From positions 1-19,156 of the forward strand of contig JANOVT010000383.1 of assembly GCA_031417525.1 (NCBI GenBank): DNA of 19,156 nucleotides. Reading direction: 5' to 3'. The notes beneath the pieces are model-generated. The model saw only the letters and a list, made by a program, of their open reading frames with translations, ran no database searches and was not told the DNA's origin. Numbering within the stretch: the first letter of the stretch is position 1; the number at the start of each line of letters is the position of its first letter. Position numbers and translations under genes: made by a program. The DNA is from JAIBBG01 sp031417525 (GTDB lineage: Bacteria > Bacteroidota > Bacteroidia > Flavobacteriales_D > Sanyastnellaceae). Shown in pieces: positions 9,801 through 15,733 of the stretch.

Positions 9801-10928
9801 GGGAATATTGAATGGCAAACAGATCCAACTTTAAGTTGTACTTCCTGCAATGATCCCATTGCGACCCCATTCACTCCAACAACATACTTTTTAACGGCAA
9901 CCGATAATGGCTGCACTTCAATAGACTCGGTTTCAGTTTCTTTTTATACTTCTGCTTTGCTTACAGTAAGCAGTGATACTTCCCTTTGTGAAGGCGCATC
10001 AGCTACTTTAAATTCTAATTCAGCATTACAGGTAAACTGGACACCCGCTAACGATCTATCCTGTGCAACATGCACTACAACGTTAGCTTCACCGACACAA
10101 TCCACCACTTATGTTGCCACAGCAGATTTAGGAAGCTGCCTGTTAAGCGATTCGGTCACCATTTCCGTAGATACCAGTACACCGATTTTGTTTTTAAACG
10201 AAACAATAATTTGTGCGAATGATATCTTACAACTCAATGCCGTTGCCGATGCCGATGACATAAATTGGTTTCCCGCCGATTATCTGAGTTGTGATAACTG
10301 TTTCAATCCGGTTTGTAGTCCACCCACAGATATTACCTATTTAGTCACGACTCAAAATGTGACATGTCCTGATTCTACATTTATTACAATCTATTCTTTA
10401 CCGCTACCCATGGTCGATGCAGGAAATGACACCACAATTGTTGAAGGACAAAGTTTAAATTTAAATGCAAGCGGTACACTGAATTTTCAATGGAGTAACG
10501 ATGCTTCACTTAGCGATTTGACCATTCACAATCCTCTTGCAGCGCCCACAGAAACGACTTATTACGTTGTCACAGGCACAGATGAAAATGGCTGCACGGC
10601 CAGTGATTCCATCACAGTAAGCCTCAAATCACCGTGCAATTCTATCTATGTTCCCAATACATTTACTCCTAATGACGACGGATTAAATGATGTCTTCTTG
10701 CCTGCAATCAGTGGTTTTGAAATTCAGTATTACGAACTCAAAATCTGGGATAGATGGGGCACATTAATTTTTGAGTCCTTTTCGTCAATCAATCCATGGA
10801 TTGGGGATGTGGGTGAAGGCGAATATTTTGCACAAGACGGCACTTATGCATGGCAACTTTCAGTGCAGGGAGAATGTAATCCAGTAACCCCTCAGGATTT
10901 TGTAGGTCATGTCAATTTAATTCGTTAA
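6822..10928 (+). CDS. Large T9SS surface protein: SBBP-type propeller, second propeller-like region, seven Ig-like domains, type B (gliding/CHU_C) tail
   Basis: A 1368-residue exported protein. I start it at ATG 6822, which gives a clean signal peptide (MKKNILLSAISILLTANCFSQ); the frame stays open upstream to a GTG at 6798, which would add eight polar residues. Residues ~24-500 hold seven ~65-residue SBBP-like units (conserved NVLWAK and (D/S)xSGNVIV(T/A)G). Residues ~502-736 resemble a DUF6923-type propeller (FGFNPADNYIWGY, FSPVDGNLY). Residues ~742-1268 are seven Ig-like domains with paired cysteines (CSAC, CAAC, CDNC). Residues ~1271-1368 are a T9SS type B domain (FTPNDDGLNDVF, IWDRWG). 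This suggests a surface adhesin or structural protein; no catalytic motif is seen. Confidence 0.88.
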   Translation: MKKNILLSAISILLTANCFSQTPNYLWAKSAGVNGASANSVVTDASGNVIVAGNFVGTNILFGTTTLTNAGGGNSSDIFVAKYDPDGNVLWAKKQTGGGTGSDEARGVAADASGNVIVTGTFIGSNIVFGTTTLTNAGGGNSPDMFIVKYDPNGNVLWAKKQTAGGTASDVAKSVAADPSGNVIVTGNFDSPSITFETTTLTNAGANDVFTVKYDPNGNVLWARQQEPGGCQNNDVPYRIAADAGGNVIITGNFQSPSITFGTTTLTNPMGTSATEIFIVKYDPNGNVLWAKQQDANGSANELGGGVAADPSGNIIVSGWFNSPTVTFGTTTLTNSQSPNSIDIFIVKYDCNGNVMWARQQDAGGTSNDNAINVTADAGGNVIVTGHFESGTITFGTTTLTNAGVRDIFIVKYDSNGNVLWAKQQDAGGTGADVGQCVTADVSGNVIVAGIYTAQTNPPINITFDTTTLGMPPGNSAGTPVNIFVAKLSGNVSAPNPPTPFNCDTTAYLFLDNPTRMYLLNLNSGASQLVVDPIISSPCNQGLNAFGFNPADNYIWGYRVNTNQIVRIASDYSVTIFTIAGLPIKPYQTGDISDNGIMYLYAGSILDTEFYRIDLNPPAPQLILPNLAIVPTSLSDWAFSPVDGNLYTISNNVFEMYRFDALGVRTFLGNATGAGINAGGNYGGIFMDNFGSMYASNNATGQIFKIDQPHLGNTTAILLSTGLGSLTGSDGASNYMLYNGPPITISNDTLICPNASIQLNASAASADIVWQTNPTLGCSACNDPIASPVNPTTYYVTATTSNGCISNDSVTVSLFTSSLLEVSNDTLICEGESIFLNANPEILVNWTPANDLSCAACTTTLAAPTETTTYVATAELGSCLVSDSVTITLDTSAPISFLNDTIICVNDFLQLNAVADANAVNWFPADYLSCDNCFNPVCTPSTDITYLVTTQNVACPDSAIITIQTLPLPIINAGNDTTICENGSIQLSANAAAGNIEWQTDPTLSCTSCNDPIATPFTPTTYFLTATDNGCTSIDSVSVSFYTSALLTVSSDTSLCEGASATLNSNSALQVNWTPANDLSCATCTTTLASPTQSTTYVATADLGSCLLSDSVTISVDTSTPILFLNETIICANDILQLNAVADADDINWFPADYLSCDNCFNPVCSPPTDITYLVTTQNVTCPDSTFITIYSLPLPMVDAGNDTTIVEGQSLNLNASGTLNFQWSNDASLSDLTIHNPLAAPTETTYYVVTGTDENGCTASDSITVSLKSPCNSIYVPNTFTPNDDGLNDVFLPAISGFEIQYYELKIWDRWGTLIFESFSSINPWIGDVGEGEYFAQDGTYAWQLSVQGECNPVTPQDFVGHVNLIR
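6896..8290 (+). repeat. Seven-unit SBBP-like protein repeat (probable seven-bladed propeller)
   Basis: The LWAK/LWAR/MWAR motif recurs seven times, encoded near 6897, 7090, 7290, 7484, 7689, 7889 and 8082, a period of about 193-205 bases. Phrases such as GGAAATGTTATTGTAAC and ACTTTAACCAATGC recur at base level. Seven units fit one closed propeller. Confidence 0.8.
9045..10409 (+). repeat. Duplicated block of three Ig-like domains (A-B-C A-B-C)
   Basis: The first triplet runs from ~9045 to 9728 and the second from ~9729 to 10409, about 228 and 227 residues. Domain A is marked by WQTxPTL and CNDPIA, B by VNWTPANDLSC, C by NWFPADYLSCDNCFNPVC. Base identity is high between matching members, for example from GTAAACTGGACACCCGCTAA near 9350 and 10031. 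A seventh, unpaired Ig-like domain follows. Confidence 0.85.
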
Positions 10929-11111
10929 AAAGGGTTTCAATGTCCATTTTGGATACCGCCTAAGGAAATCATCCCAATCCTTCTGCATGACATCTGATCA
11001 TATCACAAGTGGAATTTCAGTGAATGGAACAAACGCCACTGCTAATCCTGGGTATTCCAATCTACTGAATTAGTCATGGGATTCTGATTCACCCGGATTC
11101 TGTGTTTAGCC

Positions 11112-11129
11112 GAACCACGAATGTGGTTC
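11112..11129. repeat. Small perfect hairpin
   Basis: GAACCAC (11112-11118) pairs with GTGGTTC (11123-11129) around the loop GAAT: a perfect 7-base stem lying inside a wider inverted repeat of TTCACCCGG (11088-11096) with CCGGGTGAA (11143-11151). Confidence 0.6.
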
Positions 11130-11140
11130 ACTCTTGTTAG

Positions 11141-11202
11141 CCCCGGGTGAAATTCAACCAGGAAAAATCCGAAGAATTTTTGTGGTTGAATTTTACCCGG
11201 GG
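11141..11202. repeat. 62-base hairpin with 20-base arms
   Basis: The left arm CCCCGGGTGAAATTCAACCA (11141-11160) pairs with the right arm (11183-11202) at every position, with one G-T wobble in RNA. The 22-base centre has its own small pairing of AAAAAT with ATTTTT. No T-run follows, so it is not a typical intrinsic terminator. It could be a MITE/REP-like element or a structured RNA. Confidence 0.65.
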
Positions 11203-11233
11203 TAGAATGCGTGCGCGACATCCAACTCCGAAG

Positions 11234-11320
11234 GAATTGAACAAAACGACTATCCAAGTAGTTCGATGGTTAGTTTACATCTCCAAAAGCTTGCATGAAA
11301 AAATTAGAGTTCTGCCCACT
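11234..11320 (+). pseudogene. Possible decayed N-terminal copy of the downstream HTH gene
   Basis: The exact 15-mer TACATCTCCAAAAGC occurs at 11276-11290 and again at 11459-11473 inside the downstream gene. Translated in the matching frame, the upstream copy reads RWLVYISKS against FADYLYISKS in the intact protein, followed by a partly matching stretch ending in LP. No start or full-length frame is preserved. It may be a remnant of a paralogue or duplication; the similarity is short. Confidence 0.25.
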
Positions 11321-11371
11321 TGGACAATAATAACTCGGACAAATGGATTGTCCGAGTTATTTTTGTCCAAG
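11319..11371. repeat. 53-base near-perfect palindrome directly upstream of the HTH gene
   Basis: The 24-base arms (11319-11342 and 11348-11371) pair at 23 of 24 positions around a 5-base centre (ATGGA). Each arm contains the 9-mer CT(T/C)GGACAA twice, so the element has four related sites in a dyad. It ends 18 bases before the ATG at 11390, where it could serve as an operator for the HTH protein or as an mRNA leader structure. It is followed by TAAAAAATC, not a T-run. Confidence 0.65.
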
Positions 11372-11389
11372 TAAAAAATCTGTCAAAAA

Positions 11390-11899
11390 ATGGCAAACTA
11401 TATATCCCAATTGCGTCAATCATTGGATTGCGATCTTCGATCCTTCGCGGATTATCTATACATCTCCAAAAGCACACTTAACGATGCTGAACTTGGTAAA
11501 TTTCCGTTGCCAGCAAAAGCCAAAGTAATTCTTGCCGATCTCGAAAAAAATCTGAATAAGAAAAAACTCATCCGCGATGTGCGGGCAGAATTCGAATCGG
11601 AAGATTCTGCGAGACTAGATGACTTTATCAATGGCCGTCAGAAAGACATGAATGTAAAATTGTTGCCATTAGAAAATCGTCTCGCGAAAATGGAAGCGTT
11701 ATATAGTCGCGGCTTGGCTGTGCTCGAAAAATTATCCACCATCGAAATCACATCAACCGATGCAGTTGGTCGACGGCACAAACGCTGGCTCGAAAGTTTG
11801 ATCAGTTTACAAAAGGAAAAACTTCAGCGAGTGGGATTGGTCAGGCAATATGAGTTGAAGTTGAGGATTGAGCGGTTGAAGATGGGAGTGAAGTCTTAA
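11390..11899 (+). CDS. Unrecognised 169-residue protein with N-terminal HTH-like region and C-terminal coiled coil
   Basis: I do not recognise the family. Residues ~5-45 could form an XRE-like helix-turn-helix (ISQLRQSL, DLRSFADYL, SKSTLNDAELG). Residues ~48-115 and 128-166 are highly charged and probably helical or coiled-coil (ENRLAKMEALYSRGLAVLEKL; RRHKRWLESLISLQKEKLQR). There is no signal peptide, membrane segment or catalytic motif. The ATG at 11390 lies 18 bases after a 53-base palindrome, so autoregulation at that site is a plausible inference. The next gene is 104 bases away with its own candidate promoter, so this looks like a single-gene unit. Confidence 0.65.
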   Translation: MANYISQLRQSLDCDLRSFADYLYISKSTLNDAELGKFPLPAKAKVILADLEKNLNKKKLIRDVRAEFESEDSARLDDFINGRQKDMNVKLLPLENRLAKMEALYSRGLAVLEKLSTIEITSTDAVGRRHKRWLESLISLQKEKLQRVGLVRQYELKLRIERLKMGVKS

Positions 11900-11990
11900 T
11901 TTTATGAGGTAATTTATTTCTATCAACATAATCAGTCCGAAAAAATAACCCTGATAATGGATTTGCGTATTAACGCTAAGAAATTTGTTT

Positions 11991-11998
11991 TATCTTTG
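11991..11998 (+). promoter_or_regulatory. Candidate -7 element implying a leaderless or near-leaderless transcript
   Basis: TATCTTTG is an exact match to TAnnTTTG and ends only 5 bases before the ATG at 12004, so transcription would start at or next to the start codon. The nearest upstream TTTG (11962-11965) is 25 bases away, longer than the usual ~20. Confidence 0.45.
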
Positions 11999-12003
11999 AT
12001 TTC

Positions 12004-12270
12004 ATGAGTAAGGCAATATATACAAAGAAATTAGGTAGATCAGTAGCCGATTTGGCACGTCCTCGTGGCACATACAAATATTATGTAATGGAGGAAAATT
12101 CCAAGTGGTCTGTGGTTTCGGAAGGCAGTGTCAAAGCTCTTAAAGTATTTGCAACTAGTGACCTGGCAATAGAATTTGCAAAAGAAAAGGCCATTCGCGA
12201 CACTGTGGAGGTTGTAGTAGTTACAAGGTATGGTCAAATCAAACAGCGGCTCTCTTACAAAAAAGTTTGA
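12004..12270 (+). CDS. DUF2188-like small protein
   Basis: An 88-residue cytosolic protein. Residues ~24-85 match the DUF2188 pattern: an aromatic strand (YKYYVME), W35-S-V, an EGSVKALKVF turn, a helix LAIEFAKEKA, a strand VEVVVVTRYG and a final (K/R)xRLSY. Residues 1-22 are a basic extension. The molecular role of DUF2188 is unknown to me. Only 10 bases separate it from the next gene, so the two are probably co-transcribed and may act together. A promoter-like TATCTTTG lies directly in front of the ATG. Confidence 0.7.
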   Translation: MSKAIYTKKLGRSVADLARPRGTYKYYVMEENSKWSVVSEGSVKALKVFATSDLAIEFAKEKAIRDTVEVVVVTRYGQIKQRLSYKKV

Positions 12271-12280
12271 TTGATTGTCT

Positions 12281-12898
12281 ATGGCTTTCGAGAACAGTGT
12301 ATTTATTAATTGTCCATTTGATGACGAGTATGTTCCGATGGTTAGGGCATTGGTTTTCACCATTATCTATCTGGATTTGGATCCCAAACTTTCTCGGACT
12401 GAATCTTCTGCATACGTTCGGGTAAGCCAAATAATGAATCTCATTAAAAATTCCAAGTATGGAATTCATGATTTATCTAGAAATGTCGTGATGGTTGCTG
12501 GCCAATTACCTCGCTTTAACATGCCGTATGAACTAGGTCTTGATGTAGGTGCTGCGGAGTTTGGTACTCCTAAATTGAAGTTAAAGAAGATATTGATTCT
12601 CGATTCAGAAAGATATAGATATCACCAGTACATTTCGGATATTGGAGGTCAGGATATTAAGGATCATGGAAATGATCCAGAAAGGCTCATGTTAAAAGTT
12701 CGAGAATGGATATCTGACAATAGCGTGGTTAGTCCACCGCCTAAAAGTCAAATTTGGAAGGCATTTATTCAATTTAGGATTGATTTAGTCGATCGCCTTG
12801 CTGTTGATCATACTCCTAATGAAATTCAAGAAATGACTATCGGAGATTACATCAGGTACGTCAAAGATTGGATACCTGAATTTAAAAACAGAGTCTAA
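12281..12898 (+). CDS. Uncharacterised protein with TIR/nucleoside deoxyribosyltransferase-like features
   Basis: A 205-residue cytosolic protein from ATG 12281; an in-frame TTG at 12275 is less likely. It resembles a widespread uncharacterised bacterial family marked by VFINCPFDDEY (7-17), SKYGIHDLSR (58-67), LPRFNMPYELGLDVGA (76-91) and YHQYISDIGGQD (114-125). The first strand/acidic-loop motif, the I(x)2LIxxS...DLSR segment and the later (M)PYELG glutamate (E84) are laid out as in TIR and nucleoside 2-deoxyribosyltransferase-like folds, where the matching glutamate attacks a nucleotide glycosidic bond. The fold and any NAD or nucleotide activity are inferences. Its position, directly after a DUF2188 gene and before a type I restriction operon, suggests a defence role. 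Confidence 0.55.
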   Translation: MAFENSVFINCPFDDEYVPMVRALVFTIIYLDLDPKLSRTESSAYVRVSQIMNLIKNSKYGIHDLSRNVVMVAGQLPRFNMPYELGLDVGAAEFGTPKLKLKKILILDSERYRYHQYISDIGGQDIKDHGNDPERLMLKVREWISDNSVVSPPPKSQIWKAFIQFRIDLVDRLAVDHTPNEIQEMTIGDYIRYVKDWIPEFKNRV

Positions 12899-12956
12899 TG
12901 GTGCTTGTCAGGCACAGCGTAACCTCACGATTTCATCTGGACAAGATGCGCTGAAA

Positions 12957-12988
12957 CTTGACAGTGCCATTGTCACATATCATATTTG
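12957..12988 (+). promoter_or_regulatory. Candidate promoter of the restriction-modification operon with overlapping dyad
   Basis: TTG at 12958-12960 is followed after 20 bases by CATATTTG (12981-12988), five of six fixed positions of TAnnTTTG, giving a leader of about 20-25 bases to the hsdM ATG. An imperfect dyad, TGACA (12959-12963) and TGTCA (12971-12975), overlaps the upstream element. A related imperfect palindrome, GTGCTTGTCAGGCAC, lies at 12901-12915. Either could be an operator. Confidence 0.4.
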
Positions 12989-13016
12989 CATAAAAACCGC
13001 ACTATACTCGCATTCC

Positions 13017-14471
13017 ATGTTCGAACAAACTTTTAAAAACATAGACGACATCCTCCACAAAGACGCTGGCTGCGGCAGCGAACTGGATTATGTGGAACAA
13101 ACATCGTGGATTTTATTTCTCAAATACCTCGATGATTTGGAGAAAGACAAAGCAACTGCTGCGGAACTCACCGGCAAGAAGTACACGAATATTCTTGGCA
13201 AAGAATACCAATGGAATGTATGGGCGGCGCCAAAAGACAAAGACGGAAAGCTGGATCATCACAAAGCGTTGACAGGCGATGACCTCGCGGATTTCGTAAA
13301 CATTCAGCTCTTTCCCTACCTCAAAAAATTCAAGGCCGACGCAGAAAGTGCTGATACCATTGAATACAAAATCGGTGAGATATTTAGCGAACTGAAAAAC
13401 CGGATTCAAAGTGGATACAATCTGCGGGAGGTCATCAACCGCATTGATGAATTGAGATTCCGCACGCATGCAGAGAAACATGAGATGAGTCATCTCTACG
13501 AGGACAAGATCAAAAACATGGGCAATGCCGGTCGCAATGGGGGCGAATATTACACGCCGCGCCCATTGATTAAGACCATCGTGAAAGTGGTAGCTCCGGA
13601 AATCGGCCAAAAAGTTTACGACGGTGCTGTTGGCTCAGCGGGCTTCTTAGTTGAAGCATTTGAGTATTTAAAACACTCGAAAAAAATGACCACGGCGGAT
13701 ATGACCACGCTGCAGAAAAAAACATTTTACGGTAAAGAAAAAAAATCGCTTGCCTATATTATAGGTACGATGAATATGATATTGCATGGCGTAGAAGCAC
13801 CGAACATTGTGCACACCAACACCCTTGCAGAAAATCTGGCGGACATCCAGGAAAAGGATCGTTTTGATGTGGTGCTGGCCAATCCTCCATTTGGTGGAAA
13901 GGAACGCGCGGAAGTGCAACAGAATTTCCCGATCAAAACGGGTGAAACCGCCAGTCTGTTTTTGCAACACTTCATCAAGATTTTGAAAGCAGGCGGCAAA
14001 GCAGGGGTGGTGATCAAAAACACATTTCTGAGCAATACCGACAATGCCTCCATTGCATTGCGCAAACAATTGCTGGAAAATTGCAATTTGCATACGGTAT
14101 TGGATTTACCCGGAGGCACATTCACTGGCGCCGGAGTAAAAACCGTTGTATTGTTTTTTGAAAAAGGAAGTGCCACCAAAAAGGTCTGGTTCTACCAATT
14201 GAATCTGGAAAGAAACCTTGGTAAGACCAATGCACTCAATGAAAAGGATCTTGCAGAATTTGTGGAACTGCAAAAAACAAAAGCGGACAGTGAAAACTCG
14301 TGGACGGTCAACTTGAAAGATGTCGACAAAACCACATTTGATCTGAGTGCCAAGAATCCGAACAAAAAGGAAGAAGCAACCTTGCGACAGCCGCAGGAAA
14401 TTTTGGAAGAGATGAAGGCATTGGATGAAGAGAGTGCGGAGATATTGAACTCAATATTGGAATTGATATGA
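13017..14471 (+). CDS. hsdM: Type I restriction-modification DNA methyltransferase subunit HsdM
   Basis: A 484-residue N6-adenine methyltransferase that works with HsdS to modify, and with HsdS plus HsdR to cut, DNA. Residues ~1-150 are the HsdM N-terminal domain (FKNIDDILHKDAGCGSELDY, SWILFLKYLDDLE). The catalytic domain follows with GGEYYTPRPLI (175-185), the SAM-binding motif I as DGAVGSAGF (202-210), and the catalytic motif IV NPPF (289-292) in DVVLANPPFGG. The C-terminal ~60 residues are helical and charged. Length is normal and no residue appears missing. It is the first gene of the operon, and its stop overlaps the hsdS start as ATGA. Confidence 0.96.
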   Translation: MFEQTFKNIDDILHKDAGCGSELDYVEQTSWILFLKYLDDLEKDKATAAELTGKKYTNILGKEYQWNVWAAPKDKDGKLDHHKALTGDDLADFVNIQLFPYLKKFKADAESADTIEYKIGEIFSELKNRIQSGYNLREVINRIDELRFRTHAEKHEMSHLYEDKIKNMGNAGRNGGEYYTPRPLIKTIVKVVAPEIGQKVYDGAVGSAGFLVEAFEYLKHSKKMTTADMTTLQKKTFYGKEKKSLAYIIGTMNMILHGVEAPNIVHTNTLAENLADIQEKDRFDVVLANPPFGGKERAEVQQNFPIKTGETASLFLQHFIKILKAGGKAGVVIKNTFLSNTDNASIALRKQLLENCNLHTVLDLPGGTFTGAGVKTVVLFFEKGSATKKVWFYQLNLERNLGKTNALNEKDLAEFVELQKTKADSENSWTVNLKDVDKTTFDLSAKNPNKKEEATLRQPQEILEEMKALDEESAEILNSILELI

Positions 14472-15721
14472 GTTGGGAAACAAAGAGGCTCGATCAAATT
14501 TGTGATTTTGGTAATGGTTTATGGACAGGCAAAAAACCGCCATTCCAAAAAGTTGGTGTAATTCGTAATACCAATTTTACAAAGGAGGGCTTATTAGACG
14601 ACGTTGATATTGTGTACTTGGATGTGGAGCAATCTCAATTTGCAAAAAGAAAACTTCAATATGGCGATATTATACTTGAAAAATCTGGAGGTGGTCCGAA
14701 GCAACCCGTGGGAAGGGTTGTAATTTTTGATAAGCTTAAAGGAGACTTTTCATTTAGCAACTTTACATCAGTAATTCGTGTTCTGAATCCTAAAATTGTG
14801 GATTTTACATATTTGCATAGGTTCTTATACTATTCCTATATATCAGGAGCAACTGAAATCATGCAAAGTCATTCGACAGGAATTAGAAATTTGAAATTCG
14901 ATGATTATAAAGCCATCGCAATCCCAATTCCCCCACTCCTTGAACAACACCGCATCGTCTCCATTTTAGACTCCGCCTTTGCCGCCATTGCCAAAGCCAA
15001 AGCCAATGCCGAACAGAACCTTAAAAACGCGAAAGAACTTTTTGAGAGTTATTTGCAGGGGGTGTTTGAGAAGGGTGGAGAAGGGTGGGAGGAGAAGAAG
15101 TTGGGTCAAATAATTGATAATGTCATGACAGGTCCTTTCGGAAGTGCACTTCATAAGTCTGATTATGTAGAGGAAGGGGTTCCCGTGGTTAATCCACAGA
15201 ATATCGTTGATGGCCGAATAGTTTCACTCAAAAAAACCATGATAAGCGAAGCGACTTTGAGTCGTCTTAAAAAATACAAGTTGCTTTTGGGTGATGTTGT
15301 TATCGCAAGAAGAGGTGAAATGGGAAGATGTGCTATTGTTACTAGTGAAAACGTTGGTTGGCTTTGTGGAACAGGTTGTTTTGTAATTCGTGTAAATAAA
15401 GAACAAGCGGACAGTGAATTTTTAAATACTCTATTAAGTTCTGCTGAAGTAAAAATGCAACTGGAAAAATCATCAATTGGGGCAACTATGAGCAATTTAA
15501 ACCAATCAATTTTGTCTGACTTGTCATTTAATATTCCACCTTTAAAAAAACAACGAACAATTGTGCAAACTCTGGAGACGTTATTAGTCGAAACCAAAAA
15601 ACTCATAACCATTTATCAAAACAAAATCGCAGATCTGGAAGAATTGAAGAAGAGTTTGTTGCAGAAGGCGTTTAGTGGGGAGTTGAAAACGGAGGGGGTG
15701 AAAAAGTCGATGCTTGCCTGA
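14468..15721 (+). CDS. hsdS: Type I restriction-modification specificity subunit HsdS
   Basis: A 417-residue subunit that recognises a split DNA target and holds two HsdM subunits. It has the standard two-half layout. Target-recognition domain 1 covers ~1-150, and the central conserved spacer helix region ~152-200 (IPIPPLLEQHRIV, then a long helix). Domain 2 covers ~205-355, and the second conserved region ~356-405 (IPPLKKQRTIV, LEELKKSLLQKAFSGEL). The two target-recognition regions look more A+T rich than the conserved segments, as expected if they are exchanged by recombination. A perfect 10-base tandem repeat lies in the linker at 15068-15087. The target sequence cannot be predicted. It overlaps hsdM by 4 bases. 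Confidence 0.95.
   Translation: MSWETKRLDQICDFGNGLWTGKKPPFQKVGVIRNTNFTKEGLLDDVDIVYLDVEQSQFAKRKLQYGDIILEKSGGGPKQPVGRVVIFDKLKGDFSFSNFTSVIRVLNPKIVDFTYLHRFLYYSYISGATEIMQSHSTGIRNLKFDDYKAIAIPIPPLLEQHRIVSILDSAFAAIAKAKANAEQNLKNAKELFESYLQGVFEKGGEGWEEKKLGQIIDNVMTGPFGSALHKSDYVEEGVPVVNPQNIVDGRIVSLKKTMISEATLSRLKKYKLLLGDVVIARRGEMGRCAIVTSENVGWLCGTGCFVIRVNKEQADSEFLNTLLSSAEVKMQLEKSSIGATMSNLNQSILSDLSFNIPPLKKQRTIVQTLETLLVETKKLITIYQNKIADLEELKKSLLQKAFSGELKTEGVKKSMLA
15068..15087 (+). repeat. Tandem 10-base repeat in the hsdS linker
   Basis: GAGAAGGGTG occurs twice in direct succession (15068-15077, 15078-15087) between the central conserved helix and the second target-recognition domain. The unit is not a multiple of three, so gain or loss of one copy would shift the frame and leave only the first half of HsdS. 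Confidence 0.7.
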
Positions 15722-15733
15722 AAGAACAAAAAG

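Larger units (their letters stand above)
10929..11389. other. 461-base gap with several strong hairpins
   Basis: No convincing intact gene is seen. From 11088 to 11371 it holds three stem-loops and related inverted or direct copies of a TTCACCCGG-like motif, listed separately. The first ~150 bases (10929-11080) show nothing recognisable. Short open frames on both strands here read through the hairpins and lack protein-like composition, except a possible decayed copy of the downstream gene near 11234-11320. Confidence 0.6.

Noticed and set aside
11042..11374. Short open frames on both strands through the intergenic hairpins
   Set aside because: They follow the palindromes, have no clear start context and no family resemblance apart from the short YISKS match noted separately.
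10929..11389. Insertion sequence remnant flanked by the hairpins
   Set aside because: No transposase motif or target-site duplication was seen; the hairpins alone do not define an insertion sequence.
12275..12280. TTG at 12275 as the start of the TIR-like gene
   Set aside because: It adds only two residues and is a rare start; ATG at 12281 gives a start directly before the conserved motif.
12661..12678. Small hairpin GGATCAT/ATGATCC inside the TIR-like gene
   Set aside because: A 7-base stem in coding DNA without other context is expected by chance at this length.
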